Assembly: GCA_028274465.1 (NCBI GenBank) | Contig: CM051457.1 | Coordinates: 61,566,899 to 61,630,898, forward strand | Reading direction: 5' to 3' | DNA length: 64,000 nt | DNA from: Plantago ovata | Lineage: Eukaryota > Streptophyta > Magnoliopsida > Lamiales > Plantaginaceae | Shown here: in pieces, positions 10,201 to 21,536 of the stretch | How the letters are laid out: the number at the start of each line of letters is the position of its first letter | How positions within the stretch are numbered: position 1 is the first letter of the stretch | Notes under the pieces: model-generated | Databases searched by the model: none | The model's input: only the letters and a program-made list of their open reading frames with translations | Told to the model about the DNA's origin: nothing | Program-made: the position numbers and the translations under genes

Positions 10201-11389
10201 GTTTAGGTGACTTGTTCTTTTATGCCATAACCATGCTTTTTCAGCAAGGCAATCGTGATCTGAGACAATGCATTTTTCAACGATTGCTGAAGACCAATCT
10301 ACAGTGCACAAGCCTCTTGATCTTCTAGCAACCATAATAACCTTCTTTGTCTCAAAGTCTATAAGTTTACATTCATCACTTTTGATTTTGATGAAGTATC
10401 CTTTATCAGCAAATTGACTCTTGTTGAAAAGGTTAAACTTAAGATTTTTGACATAAAGAACTTCCGAAATGGTAATGCATCCTAACTTCACGTCACCGTA
10501 GCCTTTTGTAGAACCAGAGTCTCCACCAGCAAACCTTATTGTTGGACCTTTAGACCACCGTCTATAGTTTATAAGGTTATTCTTGTTGGCCGTCATGTGC
10601 TTTCTACAAACACTATCAAAGTGTCAGATTGCATCGTTTGTCTCCGTGGCTGAAGTCTGCACAATCAAGAGCAAACAAGTTAATTATCCAATATTGGATG
10701 TCCATTAACATGTTCAAGAATGCGTCCAGTGGAAACCCAAGTCTTGAGTTTTTCAACTTTGACTTGTTTTCTACTTGCTGAGGAACTAGGGGGTTTTGAG
10801 CCAAAAGACTTTTGATTCTTGCTGATCAAATCCACTTTCTGATGTGGTGTCTTGCTCGGTTGACCTTTTTGCTGAACATACTTTTCAGTAAGTTCTTTTC
10901 TAGCAAGGTTTCTTCTAGCCCTAGCGTTTTGAGTCTTGTCAAAACTCTTAGGCTTGGTTTTGTTCATCTCTTTGAAGTATCTTTGCTGACTTTGCTTATA
11001 GTCATGAAAAAGTTCACTTTGTTGGTTTTGAAACCGAGTCCACTTTTTGGAGAATGCTGAGCTTTTGTCTCAGCAACCTTACTTGATTCAAGTTTGTCAG
11101 CAAAGATCTTCTGATTACTTTTAGTAATCTTGCCTTTTGACTTAACAAATTGCTTTTCAGCAACTTGTTTGGCGGAATGCTTTACAGCATCCTTTTTCTT
11201 TACAGTTTTCTTTTCAGCAACCTGTTTTCCTTTTAAAGTCTTGTTACTTTGAGTAGCAACAGCGGGCTTTACGGTCGTAGGTACTTGATTGCATTTTTTA
11301 GCAACCTTAGATTGACCAATCTGATAGAGTTCTGGTTGACCACTATCAGTTGCGCGTACAAAGGTAATTGGTGATTTATCTTTACTCAA
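7279..11389 (-). pseudogene. pol: Sirevirus-type pol: protease, integrase, RT, RNase H (broken)
   Basis: The minus-strand order is a lysine-rich linker (11389-10680, frameshifted), protease near 10625-10585, GAG-pre-integrase and integrase core (10596-9661), RT (about 8800-8000) and RNase H (to TAG 7279). The protease motif reads DSV where DSG is expected, so the active site is altered. The integrase shows WHKRTSHLN, a CX2C zinc-binding pair, LHMDLFE, RTDHGTEF and the glutamate in VVERKNRT. The RT has [12 protein letters not shown] and an intact YVDD box. The RNase H has STESEYIAAG and ends in the typical TKPLP tail. In-frame stops interrupt it at 9661 (TAG, where Trp is expected), near 9363, and at 7660 (TAA, where Leu is expected in GTRLISW). 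All domains are recognisable but the gene cannot make a full polyprotein. Confidence 0.85.
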
Positions 11390-11530
11390 GATTTCTACGT
11401 CATCACCTTCATACGTTGCACCTAAGCCTTCTTTCTGAGATGGATCTCTCAGATAAGAGTTTTAGTTCAGTGAGCGTATTACTTGCATCAGCATAAGATT
11501 TGAAATTGATTTTCATCTTTTTCATTTCTT
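11390..11530 (-). pseudogene. gag: C-terminal end of Sirevirus gag, separated by a solo-LTR insertion
   Basis: This lysine/glutamate-rich coding remnant continues the coiled-coil tail of the gag frame at 21873-23378. The two parts join once the inserted LTR (11536-21867) and one copy of the GTATT duplication are removed. A one-base frameshift lies between this part and the frame starting at 11389. Confidence 0.6.
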
Positions 11531-14049
11531 GTATTTGTAACGATATCGCTTTTTAAAATAAAAAATTTCTTGGAAAATAAAATATTTGAAATAATTCAAA
11601 GGTAACGGTCAACAATAAATGCAAAAAAAACGACTTTGGCGCCACGGCGCATACAAATTCAAAAATATCCAACGGTAACTAGAAAAGTTTCAAAACAAAG
11701 TAACGGATAATGAAGAATATAAAGAGTTTTCCTTCTTATTTTAAAGCATAAAATCCCAACAAATGTCCCAGTCTCTTCACTCAGTCGCTGGATGCCTACT
11801 CTTGCTCGCTTTCAATTGAATCTGGAAGGAAGGAATTTTTTTGAAAACAGAAAGAGTGTGAGATAAAGGATCTCAGTGAGGTTCAAATTTTAACAGACAT
11901 AAAGATAAACGTTTTAAAAACCAAAGAACACGTATCACATATGACAACAGATAACAGAACAGACAAGTAACATAATAGATTTCGTTGGTGCAGCCCGCCT
12001 TATTGCTCCTACTCCACAGATTTCCCTTCTGACTCCCTCCAGAGGGTATACAACTCCAGACAGACAGAGCCCCGTGTACTTTGGGGAAACAGATCCTACG
12101 ACCATAATAGACCTCAGCGACTTCTGCCACGCGCCTAAAAGGGATTAGACTAGGCAATAACCAAGCAAACCCGATAGTCCACACTATCCAGGTCTACCTA
12201 ATCATTGCCTAATCGGCCGGCCAAACATAAATAGACAGAGCAGACAAACAGAGCAGAACAAAAATAACAGAAACAGAGCTCAAAAATCGAGAACAACCCT
12301 GCAGAAGAGTTAGCACAAAAAATAGAATACAGTCTTAAATATTGAAGCAGAAAATAGTCATACTTAGGACTACATACAGTTGCGGAAGCATACAGATTAT
12401 CATACATATAGATAGATACATGCTTATCACATAGCCTTCCTGTTTTTGCAAATAAGTAGTTATTGGGTGAACACTCACCTTAAACCTTGCGGGCAGGAAC
12501 CACAAAAAGTACCGCGAATTACGGACTAACGAACAGGTCACCTAAACAGAAAATGACTAGTTACTAACTAGAGTTGAAACGAAGGTCAAAACGGTAAAGT
12601 AAAAAGGTCGGTGAAGATGTTGCGAAGTGGGGGTTCGAACTCGGGACCTCTAAGTTAGTCAAGCAACCCCTACCCAACAACTAAGCTAGAAGACAAACAA
12701 TTACAAAGTGTCAAGACAGAAACTCCTTGAGTTAATTTTCAGAAGTAGCACAACTGTATAGCACACGAAGAACAATCCAGAAAGTTTATTTCGATTCAAG
12801 AGGATTTATAAAGTTCAGAAAGGTTAAACGGTTTTAATAAAATTACTTTTTTACCCTAAGTCCCAGAAATCACCAAAATACCCCCAGATAAGTAAATTGC
12901 GAAAAAGAAACATACTTCCAACATACTTCAGTTCAGTTCCCCAAGACTTACATAATCTTACAGCTTAGTCCAGAACAGTCATGAAATTATCAAAATACCC
13001 TCAGTAGTAAATTGCAAAACGGTTTCAAGTTTTCAATAATATCTGAAGTCCTCAAAGGAAAAACTCGATTTAACAGTTTCGTCCTGAACATGTGAAAATA
13101 CCAATTTACCCTCAAAACATAAAGTGCAAAAAAGTCCTTTTCAAAAACAAAAGCTAGGATTAAACCTCACAAGTTTCAGCATATGCATAACAGTCCTCAA
13201 AAAACAAAAAAAACATCTAATCTAGTCCAAAGTCAGACAACACTGGCAAACCTAATTGCAAATAGGTCCTTCAAGTTTCCAGAATTGTAAAATTACCACC
13301 AAAAGTTTGAAAACATAACAACAAGGTCCGAACGGAACCAAAACACAACAAGGTCAGTCTCAACCATTCCAAATCGGTCTAGTTCAGTCCTTCGAATCCA
13401 AAATGGTCAACATACAGTCCAAAGCACAGTCATAAAATGTCAAAATTCGATTACAAGTCCATAAATAGGGTTCGATTTCAAGGTCAGAGGCGTACAAGGG
13501 CAAAACGGTCAGAGAAGAAGTAAGAATCAAAAGGGGAAAATAAATTTACCTTCGAAAGGAATGGGAATAGGGTGAGCTGCGAATCAAATCAAAATGGAGG
13601 AATTAAAATCAAGATCTCATATACCAATCGAACCCACAATTGACCGAAACGGAGAAACACTACTTACCGAACTGAAATGGAACAGAATCGGGACGGAGCA
13701 CGTGCGGGTCGAAGCAGAATTGTGACTGAAACGGACGGGACGGAACAGACGGCGGCGGAACAGAGCGAATCGGGGTGGGACGGCACTGAAACGGGTCTGG
13801 GCGGACTGAAACGGAGCGGCACCGGGCCGGCAAGTGGACTCATGAATAGAACGGAGCAAAACAGGGCTCCTGTAACACCCCGTTTTTTTTTATTTAATTA
13901 TTTATTTAAGTATTATTTTATTATTTAATTATTTAATTTTAATTAATTAATTATCGGAGTAAATTATTTATTCGATAATTATTTAATTAATTTCGCGTAA
14001 GCAAGTTCGTTTCATTACATTTGGATCGATCTGGAAGCCTGGACAGTTC

Positions 14050-14121
14050 TGACCTCTTTTTGGCCCATTATTGAGCCCAGTCAAAGGCCTGTTGACCAGC
14101 CCAATCCTAACCCTAACCCTA
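14050..14121 (+). promoter_or_regulatory. Site II plus telobox promoter motifs in the copy B 5' LTR
   Basis: TGGCCCA, GAGCCCA and CAGCCCA motifs (site II, TGGGCY on the other strand) are followed by a CCTAACCCTAACCCTAG telobox run. The same combination is found in the 3' LTR (18889-18947), in the copy E LTR (25500-25622) and, complemented, in the solo LTR (21580-21680). In plants this pairing typifies promoters of ribosomal protein and cell-cycle genes. Confidence 0.6.
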
Positions 14122-15296
14122 GTTAGTCTCCCACCCCATTCCCAGCCGTTCTCTCAACCGAAAGAAAGAAGAGAGAAAAGAAGAGAAAGAAAGAAAAGAA
14201 GAGGAAGAAAGAAAAGAAGAGAAAAGAAAGAGAAGAGAGAGAGAAGGGAGTCGTTGCTGCCTGTCACCGCCGCCGCCGTGCCACGCCGTGTCCGCCGAGC
14301 CGAGCCGCGCCGCCGCCGCTGTCTGTTCTGTCCCCTGTTTTGCGAGACGCCGCGATTCGCCGCCGCCGCCGCGGTGTTGTCGATCGAATCAATCGATCGA
14401 TCCGATCCGTTTCGCTCCGTCTCTCTGTCCGTGCTCCGTCCGTGTTAATCGATCGATCGATCGATTGTTCAATCGCCGCCGTTCTGCTCCACCTTGCCGC
14501 GGTCTCGGTCCCCGTCCTCCCCTATTTCGCGCCGCGCCGCCGCCGTTCCTGTCCCGTCAAACCGCGCCGCCACTCCCGTTCTGTTCGAGGTCCGCCGCCG
14601 GTCTCTCCGTTCGATCGGTAAGCTTGCTCTGTCCCTCCGGTCCGAATTCGATTGTGATTTCGATTCGATTCGAATTTCGTTTTGATTCCTTTTCCTTTTC
14701 GGTTTATTCGATTTGCAGATTTACAGATTGTTCAAATCTTGTTTTCGATTCAAAGGTAAAACTCGAATCCCTTACTGTTCGTTTAATTCGAAATTCTTAT
14801 TCTGTTTCGGACGATTTTACCCCTGGACCGATTTACCCTTGTTCATTCTGACTGTGTTGTTTATTTCGAACCGAGAACAGGGACTTAGGTTGTTAGATTG
14901 TAGTTTTTGTTTGCTGGACTTGTGACTTTTGACCTCGAATGTTGACCTTGATTCCCTGTTTGACCTCGAAAGGACTTTTGGACCTTGATGTTATGTTTTG
15001 GGTTCTTTCTGGACTGATTTGGGAAACTTTAAAACCTAAAGGACCCTTTTGCAGTTTTACTTTTAACCGTAGTTGACTGACAGTAGGCTTGTATCGTAAA
15101 CCTTGTTGTTTTGAGAAGACTGTTAAGTGTTGGAACTTCTGTTTAGTTTATTCTGTCGGTTTCGAAAAGGGTTTTTCTTGCAATTTACCACCTGAGGGTA
15201 TTTTGGTAATTTCCAGAATCTGAAAATCGAAAGAGTTTCTGAAAATGTTTTAAACTTAGTTTCTGTTTTTTTAAGTTTTATAATGACTTGACTTGC

Positions 15297-15351
15297 TAGC
15301 CTAGTTGGTTAGGTCCTTGCTTGACTAACTTAGAGGTCCCGAGTTCGAACC
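15297..15351 (+). other. tRNA-like segment with Pol III A and B boxes in the copy B 5' LTR
   Basis: TAGCCTAGTTGG (15297-15308) matches the A-box consensus and GTTCGAACC (15343-15351) the B box. The two lie 46 bp apart, as in a tRNA gene or SINE head. Equivalent pairs lie at 20136-20190 (3' LTR), 27066-27120 (copy E) and, complemented, 12632-12688 (solo LTR). The segment does not fold into a full tRNA, so it is a tRNA-derived relic, not a tRNA gene. Confidence 0.6.
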
Positions 15352-16404
15352 CCGTCTTTACCACTTCCTTTTCAACCTTTTTCCTTCCGTCCGTTCGACT
15401 TCTAAAGTATGTTTAGTACTTTCTTGTTAGGTTCTCCTTTGTTCGTTAACCCGTAAAGGCTCGTTACTCGTTGAAGGTCTTTGCTCGCAAGTTAAGGTGA
15501 GTGTTCACCCCTAAACCTATTATTTGCGAAAAATTGGAAGGTTATGTGACTGTTTGTGTCTGTTACTATCTACTGTATATTATATGCTTCCGCGTAAAAG
15601 TATAAGTCCTAAGTATGGCTATTTACTTTTCCGTTTATTGCTACTCTGTGCTGGACTAACCTTTCTGCAGGAACACCTCTCGGTGTTAATTATCTGTATC
15701 TGTTGTTCTGTATCTGTTCTGTTTCTGTGTGACCGGTCGATTAGGTTATGGTTAGGTAGGCTTGGGTAGTAGAGGACTATCGGGTTTGCTTGATCGTGGC
15801 CTAGTCTATTCCCTTTTAGACGCGAGGCAGAAGTCGCTGAGGTCTATTAGGGTCGTAGGATCTGTTTCCCAAAAGTACACGGGGGTTTCTGTTTCTGTCC
15901 GGAGTTGTGCACCCTCTGGAGGGAGTTATAAGGGCATTCTGGGAGTAGGAGCAATAAGGCGGGCTGCACCAACGGTCTACAACCTATCTGTTCTGATATT
16001 CTGTTATATGTGACCTGTTCTGTTTGTTTGTTTTCTGAAAAGGATTTTGATTTCAAAACCGTTTACTTTCTGTTTCAACTTAGAACCTCACTGAGATCCT
16101 TTATCTCACACTCTTTTGTTTTTTCAAAATTCCTTCCTTCCAGATGCTGCTGAGGATGTGCGTGACTAGGTTGCCAGCGACTGAGAGAAGGGTCTGGGGT
16201 GTCTTGGGTTTCTTTTGTAAAATAAGAAGAACACTTTATTTGTCTTCATCCGTTGTCTTTTCGAACTTGAGTTGTCGTTGAATATTGTTTGTTATTGTTA
16301 GCGTCAAAGTTATTTTGGGCATTTATTGCCGACCGTTGTTATTAAATTGTTTTCGAATTTCCTTTTCAAGAAAATGTTTTGTTTTCAAAACCGGTACCGT
16401 TACA

Positions 16405-17280
16405 GTTGGTATCAGAGCTTGAGTTCAAACTCGAGCTTTCTAAGATAGGGTCTTCTGGCCTTTGGGGTGCGTGTGAGGGTCCAAGTCGCTGGATTAGATT
16501 GAGTAGTCTTCGTTCTGTCTCTTTTAAAGTTTGGTCTTCCGCATTAACTCTGAACCGTCATGTTCGTCTGATAACTGTCTTATTGTTCTGTCTTCCGCCT
16601 TCCGAAACTGTCTTGCTGTTTATTCTGTTTAACTTCTACTAAGTTCACAAGCTTCCTATTGCTGCTTTGTTCGTTTTCTTTAAGGCGATAATATTGTTTT
16701 CTTCTAAATGCATGAGTATTTGTTTAAAAGTATGTACTATAATGTCACTCGATGCATGTTTTAAGGTTTAAACACTTATATATGCATTTATTCTACTTGT
16801 TGAAGTTCATACATGTTCTTGCTTGGTTCTGTCATACTGTAATCTTTTGTTTAACCAAAGTCGACATAAATCACTGGCAGGCGGCCGACTGTTTAGGTGA
16901 TTCGTGTTAACCGAGGCCAAATGACTGATCACTTTATGAGAGAACGCTTTTATTGCATGCTTAATGTTTATGAATCTCTTCCACAGCACATGAATTTGTT
17001 ATTTATGCCTTATCGTTGCTTTTCTTTCAATTTATGTCTGCCTTGTATGCTAGGTTAGACACGCTCGAGGATTTACTTAGTGATTAGTTGTTTTTTTTTC
17101 CTTTTGACTCCCTGAGTTGATTTTGACCTTAGCTTTTTTTTTTTTTGGGTTATCTTTTTCGCGTCTCTTGCTCGTTCACTAGGATGACTTAAGATAGTAC
17201 CTTAGAATACGTTTACGCCTGAAGATAGACTCACTCAAGATGGTTAATTACGTTACTGACCTTAGACTAATTGCGATAGG
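16405..17280 (+). other. Primer binding site and untranslated leader of copy B
   Basis: TTGGTATCAGAGC at 16406-16418 is the standard plant primer site complementary to initiator tRNA-Met. It starts two bases after the LTR. The following 860 bp to the gag ATG hold no credible frame. Part of this leader (from about 16722) is closely conserved in copy E (23381-23928), including a stretch with GGCAGGCGGCCG and the sequence just before the ATG. Confidence 0.9.
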
Positions 17281-18336
17281 ATGGCTCCAAGGAACCCCAC
17301 CCGCAATGGCAATGACAACAACAATGGCAACAACAACAACGCTGGCAATCAGGACCAAGTGGAGCGGATCATTGCAGCTTTGGGCAACTTCAGTGAGAGC
17401 GTACGCAACGTTGAGCTACCACCTGTTCAGCCAGCTCCGCCGCCACCGCCACCGACTCAAACGATCGATCAGGCTGCGGAACGTTTCGCTCGTTTCCATC
17501 CCGACAGGTTCGATGGGGCACCCAATGCCCGCAAAGCTGAGATTTGGCTGGAGAGCATGGAGAATCTATTCTCGATCTTGCACTACCCTGATGAAAGGAT
17601 GGTTGAGCTCGCGGCTTTCCAGTTTGAAGGAGCAGCAGCAAGAAATTGGTGGAGAACCGTAGATGCAAGGTGGGGACAAGCAGCAGTTGTCCGCACTTGG
17701 GAGAACTTTGAGAAGGAGTTCATGGATAAGTTCGTGCCTCGCCTAGTTCGCGAGAACAGGAGAGATGAGTTCCAAGCCTTGGTGCAAGGAAATATGAATG
17801 TCGCCGAATATGACTCCGAGTTCACTCGACTGCTGAAGTACGTGACGCACTTTCAAAACGACGAGAGGGAGAAGGTGCGCCATTTTGTGAAGGGTTTGAA
17901 CTCAGAGATCCGTTACAGCCTGTTCGGGACCGACATGCCCACCTACATTAAAGCAGTGGAGTTAGCTGCTGAGGTAGAGAGTGGTCTGGGAGAACTCGAG
18001 AACTATGAACCTCGACGGTCTCGAAAGAGGAGTTCCGATCACAGAAGTAGCAAGGATCGTCATTCTCCATCCAAGTATTCTCGCACCGAGCAGAAAAGTC
18101 GATCTCGTCATGGGGCCGAAAGTGCTGAACAACCATCTCGAAGAAATTGCAATTTCTGCGGAGGCACCACTCATGAGGAGAAGAATTGTTGGAGGAAGCA
18201 AGGTGTATGCTTGGCTTGTGGAAGCAAGGAGCATAAGATCAATGATTGTCCGCGACGCAACTCCCTGATGGAAGAAGGAAGATCTGGAGGCACCTCTTCA
18301 AGGAATCAAGGAAGTAGTGCGAAGGCCAAACCATGA
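17281..18336 (+). CDS. gag: Gag (capsid-nucleocapsid) of the gag-only Ty3 element
   Basis: This is an uninterrupted frame of 351 codons from ATG 17281. Residues 1-60 are Asn- and Pro-rich. Residues 65-235 form the retrotransposon Gag domain (FHPDRFDGAPNARKAEIWLE, NWWRTVDARW, RLLKYVTHFQNDE). A basic Ser/Arg linker follows, and then two CX2CX4HX4C zinc knuckles (CNFCGGTTHEEKNC and CLACGSKEHKINDC) near residues 290-320. The protein would assemble the particle and bind element RNA. The frame stops just where the protease would begin in an autonomous relative: the homologous copy E runs slightly further into a sequence resembling the Gag-protease junction. The intact frame suggests that Gag was functional recently. 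It resembles chromovirus-type Gag, but the lineage is inferred. Confidence 0.9.
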   Translation: MAPRNPTRNGNDNNNGNNNNAGNQDQVERIIAALGNFSESVRNVELPPVQPAPPPPPPTQTIDQAAERFARFHPDRFDGAPNARKAEIWLESMENLFSILHYPDERMVELAAFQFEGAAARNWWRTVDARWGQAAVVRTWENFEKEFMDKFVPRLVRENRRDEFQALVQGNMNVAEYDSEFTRLLKYVTHFQNDEREKVRHFVKGLNSEIRYSLFGTDMPTYIKAVELAAEVESGLGELENYEPRRSRKRSSDHRSSKDRHSPSKYSRTEQKSRSRHGAESAEQPSRRNCNFCGGTTHEEKNCWRKQGVCLACGSKEHKINDCPRRNSLMEEGRSGGTSSRNQGSSAKAKP

Positions 18337-18695
18337 GTCTAGCATGGTTGGACGTGAGACTCCCTCTACGAGTGTGGCTAAAGGTACGCTCACGTGGACA
18401 AACCTCTTCTAAGTCTGTTCTTTTCCGTTACCGTGCTGTTTTTCTTTCGCTAGGATAGATTCACTTGAAGCTCAATTACCGACTTTTTGGTTGAGGAGTA
18501 ATAGTTGGACGATTTTGTTGAAGAAGCAAGCTTTAACTTCCTTAGGTTATTTGCGAATTCTCTTAACTTTTGGCTTGCGAACGTGTTCGTTGACCCGGCG
18601 TTTGAAGTTTGAAGACTTTCGTTTACCCGTTCCACGTTCGTTAATTCTACGCGAGTTAAGTTTCGAGGACGAAACTTCTTGTAAGGGTGGTGGAG
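18337..18695 (+). other. Untranslated 3' region and polypurine tract of copy B
   Basis: The 359 bp between gag and the 3' LTR hold no conserved frame. The sequence before the LTR includes AAGTTTCGAGGACGAAACTT and the purine-rich AAGGGTGGTGGAG (18683-18695), the likely plus-strand primer site. The same block precedes the copy E LTR (about 25278-25318). Confidence 0.8.
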
Positions 18696-21243
18696 TGTAA
18701 CACCCCGTTTTTTTTTTATTTAATTATTTATTTAAGTATTATTTTATTATTTAATTATTTAATTTTAATTAATTAATTATCGGAGTAAATTATTTATTCG
18801 ATAATTATTTAATTAATTTCGCGTAAGCAAGTTCGTTTCATTACATTTGGATCGATCTGGAAGCCTGGACAGTTCTGACCTCTTTTTGGCCCATTATTGA
18901 GCCCAGTCAAAGGCCTGTTGACCAGCCCAATCCTAACCCTAACCCTAGTTAGTCTCCCACCCCATTCCCAGCCGTTCTCTCAACCGAAAGAAAGAAGAGA
19001 GAAAAGAAGAGAAAGAAAGAAAAGAAGAGGAAGAAAGAAAAGAAGAGAAAAGAAAGAGAAGAGAGAGAGAAGGGAGCCGTTGCTGCCTGTCACCGCCGCC
19101 GTGCCACGCCGTGTCCGCCGAGCCGAGCCGCGCCGCCGCCGCTGTCTGTTCTGTCCCCTGTTTTGCGAGACGCCGCGATTCGCCGCCGCCGCCGCGGTAT
19201 TGTCGATCGAATCAATCGATCGATCCGATCCGTTTCGCTCCGTCTCTCTGTCCGTGCTCCGTCCGTGTTAATCGATCGATCGATCGATTGTTCGATCGCC
19301 GCCGTTCTGCTCCACCTTGCCGCGGTCTCGGTCCCCGTCCTCCCCTATTTCGCGACGCGCCGTTCCGCGTGCCGCGCCGCCGCCGTTCCTGTCCCGTCAA
19401 ACCGCGCCGCCACTCCCGTTCTGTTCGAGGTCCGCCGCCGGTCTCTCCGTTCGATCGGTAAGCTTGCTCTGTCCCTCCGGTCCGAATTCGATTGTGATTT
19501 CGATTCGATTCGAATTTCGTTTTGATTACTTTTCCTTTTCGGTTTATTCGATTTGCAGATTTACAGATTGTTCAAATCTTGTTTTCGATTCAAAGGTAAA
19601 ACTCGAATCCCTTACTGTTCGTTTAATTCGAAATTCTTATTCTGTTTCGGACGATTTTACCCCTGGACCGATTTACCCTTGTTCATTCTGACTGTGTTGT
19701 TTATTTCGAACCGAGAACCGGGACTTAGGTTGTTAGATTGTAGTTTTTGTTTGCTGGACTTGTGACTTTTGACCTCGAATGTTGACCTTGATTCCCTGTT
19801 TGACCTCGAAAGGACTTTTGGACCTTGATGTTATGTTTTGGGTTCTTTGTGGACTGATTTGGGAAACTTTAAAACCTAAAGGACCTTTTTGCAGTTTTAC
19901 TTTTAACCGTAGTTGACTGACAGTAGGCTTGTATCGTAAACCTTGTTGTTTTGAGAAGACTGTTAAGTGTTGGAACTTCTGTTTAGTTTATTCTGTCGGT
20001 TTCGAAAAGGGTTTTTCTTGCAATTTACCACCTGAGGGTATTTTGGTAATTTCCAGAATCTGAAAATCGAAAGAGTTTCTGAAAATGTTTTAAACTTAGT
20101 TTCTGTTTTTGTAAGTTATTAATGACTTGACTTGCTAGCCTAGTTGGTTAGGTCCTTGCTTGACTAACTTAGAGGTCCCGAGTTCGAACCCCGTCTTTAC
20201 CACTTCCTTTTCAACCTTTTTCCTTCCGTCCGTTCGACTTCTAAAGTATGTTTAGTACTTTCTTGTTAGGTTCTCCTTTGTTCGTTAACCCGTAAAGGCT
20301 CGTTACTCGTTGAAGGTCTTTGCTCGCAAGTTAAGGTGAGTGTTCACCCCTAAACCTATTATTTGCGAAAAATTGGAAGGTTATGTGACTGTTTGTGTCT
20401 GTTACTATCTACTGTATATTATATGCTTCCGCGTAAAAGTATAAGTCCTAAGTATGGCTATTTACTTTTCCGTTTATTGCTACTCTGTGCTGGACTAACC
20501 TTTCTGCAGGAACACCTCTCGGTGTTAATTATCTGTATCTGTTGTTCTGTATCTGTTCTGTTTCTGTGTGACCGGTCGATTAGGTTATGGTTAGGTAGGC
20601 TTGGGTAGTAGAGGACTATCGGGTTTGCTTGATCGTGGCCTAGTCTATTCCCTTTTAGACGCGAGGCAGAAGTCGCTGAGGTCTATTAGGGTCGTAGGAT
20701 CTGTTTCCCAAAAGTACACGGGGGTTTCTGTTTCTGTCCGGAGTTGTGCACCCTCTGGAGGGAGTTATAAGGGCATTCTGGGAGTAGGAGCAATAAGGCG
20801 GGCTGCACCAACGGTCTACAACCTATCTGTTCTGATATTCTGTTATATGTGACCTGTTCTGTTTGTTTGTTTTCTGAAAAGGATTTTGATTTCAAAACCG
20901 TTTACTTTCTGTTTCAACTTAGAACCTCACTGAGATCCTTTATCTCACACTCTTTTGTTTTTTCAAAATTCCTTCCTTCCAGATGCTGCTGAGGATGTGC
21001 GTGACTAGGTTGCCAGCGACTGAGAGAAGGGTCTGGGGTGTCTTGGGTTTCTTTTGTAAAATAAGAAGAACACTTTATTTGTCTTCATCCGTTGTCTTTT
21101 CGAACTTGAGTTGTCGTTGAATATTGTTTGTTATTGTTAGCGTCAAAGTTATTTTGGGCATTTATTGCCGACCGTTGTTATTAAATTGTTTTCGAATTTC
21201 CTTTTCAAGAAAATGTTTTGTTTTCAAAACCGGTACCGTTACA
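18696..21243 (+). repeat. 3' LTR of copy B
   Basis: It is nearly identical to the 5' LTR over its whole length (2548 against 2534 bp). Small differences are mainly in the GC-rich repeats near 19085 and 19355. Its end, CCGTTACA, is followed by the target duplication GCTCC. The telobox (18931-18947) and tRNA-like boxes (20136-20190) are conserved. Confidence 0.92.
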
Positions 21244-21387
21244 GCTCCGGTTGATGATGATGGATGATTTAATGAAGTGAGATGAAGATGATGGAGGTAA
21301 TGGCAGTGACGATGGTGAGGTGAATTGATGATAGAGGCAGAGAAGTGATTCTTCTTTCTTTTCTCAGTAAAGTCGCGTGGAGGAGAA

Positions 21388-21536
21388 CCAATGAGGTCTA
21401 GCTCAATTGGTTAGACTGAGGTGTCATGACACTAGAGGTCATATGTTCAATTCTCGCCAAGTGCGGGATTATTTATAGTTTATTACTAGCTTTGTAATGC
21501 TAATTGTGAAATTGTAATGGTTCAATTATTAAAAAA
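21388..21536 (+). mobile_element. tRNA-derived SINE with 19-bp target duplication
   Basis: A body of about 149 bp starts CCAATGAGGTCTAGCTCAATT. It has an A-box-like TAGCTCAATTGG (21399-21410) and a B-box-like GTTCAATTC near 21450, and ends in an A run. It is flanked by perfect 19-bp direct repeats (21369-21387 and 21537-21555, starting AAAGTCGCGTGG). It sits inside the solo LTR. The tRNA-like head, A tail and long target duplication are the hallmarks of a SINE. Confidence 0.88.

Larger units (their letters stand above)
13871..16404 (+). repeat. 5' LTR of copy B
   Basis: It runs from TGTAACACCCCG to CCGGTACCGTTACA. Near its start are GGCCCA/AGCCCA site-II-like motifs (14058-14105) and a telobox run (14106-14121). 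These are followed by a GA-rich tract (14160-14250), a GC-rich CCG-repeat region with CGAT repeats (14270-14620), the tRNA-like boxes (15297-15351) and conserved U5-side blocks. The long frames predicted in the GC-rich part are unlikely to be genes because they also appear, equally, in the other LTR copy. No TATA box stands out. Confidence 0.92.
13871..21243 (+). mobile_element. Complete gag-only Ty3/Gypsy element (TR-GAG type), copy B
   Basis: It has two nearly identical LTRs (13871-16404 and 18696-21243), a primer site for initiator tRNA-Met at 16407-16418, a single gag frame, and a purine-rich tract (18682-18695) before the 3' LTR. The target duplication GCTCC is at 13866-13870 and 21244-21248. 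The internal region is only about 2.3 kb, with no protease, RT, RNase H or integrase. This matches the class of terminal-repeat elements carrying only GAG, which must borrow enzymes from a relative. The near identity of the LTRs points to a recent insertion, later than the solo LTR it sits in. Confidence 0.93.

Noticed and set aside
14101-14125. Interstitial telomere repeat
   Set aside because: Only about two CCTAACC units occur, and they are reproduced in every LTR copy. This is a telobox in an LTR, not telomeric DNA.
14071-14851. Overlapping frames rich in Arg, Ser and Pro in the GC-rich part of the copy B LTR (and 18897-19525)
   Set aside because: They lie inside LTRs, occur in three frames at once, and come from CCG and CGAT repeats. 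There is no conserved domain.
15297-15351. A functional tRNA gene in the LTR
   Set aside because: A and B boxes are present, but no acceptor stem or cloverleaf can be formed, so only a tRNA-like relic is claimed.
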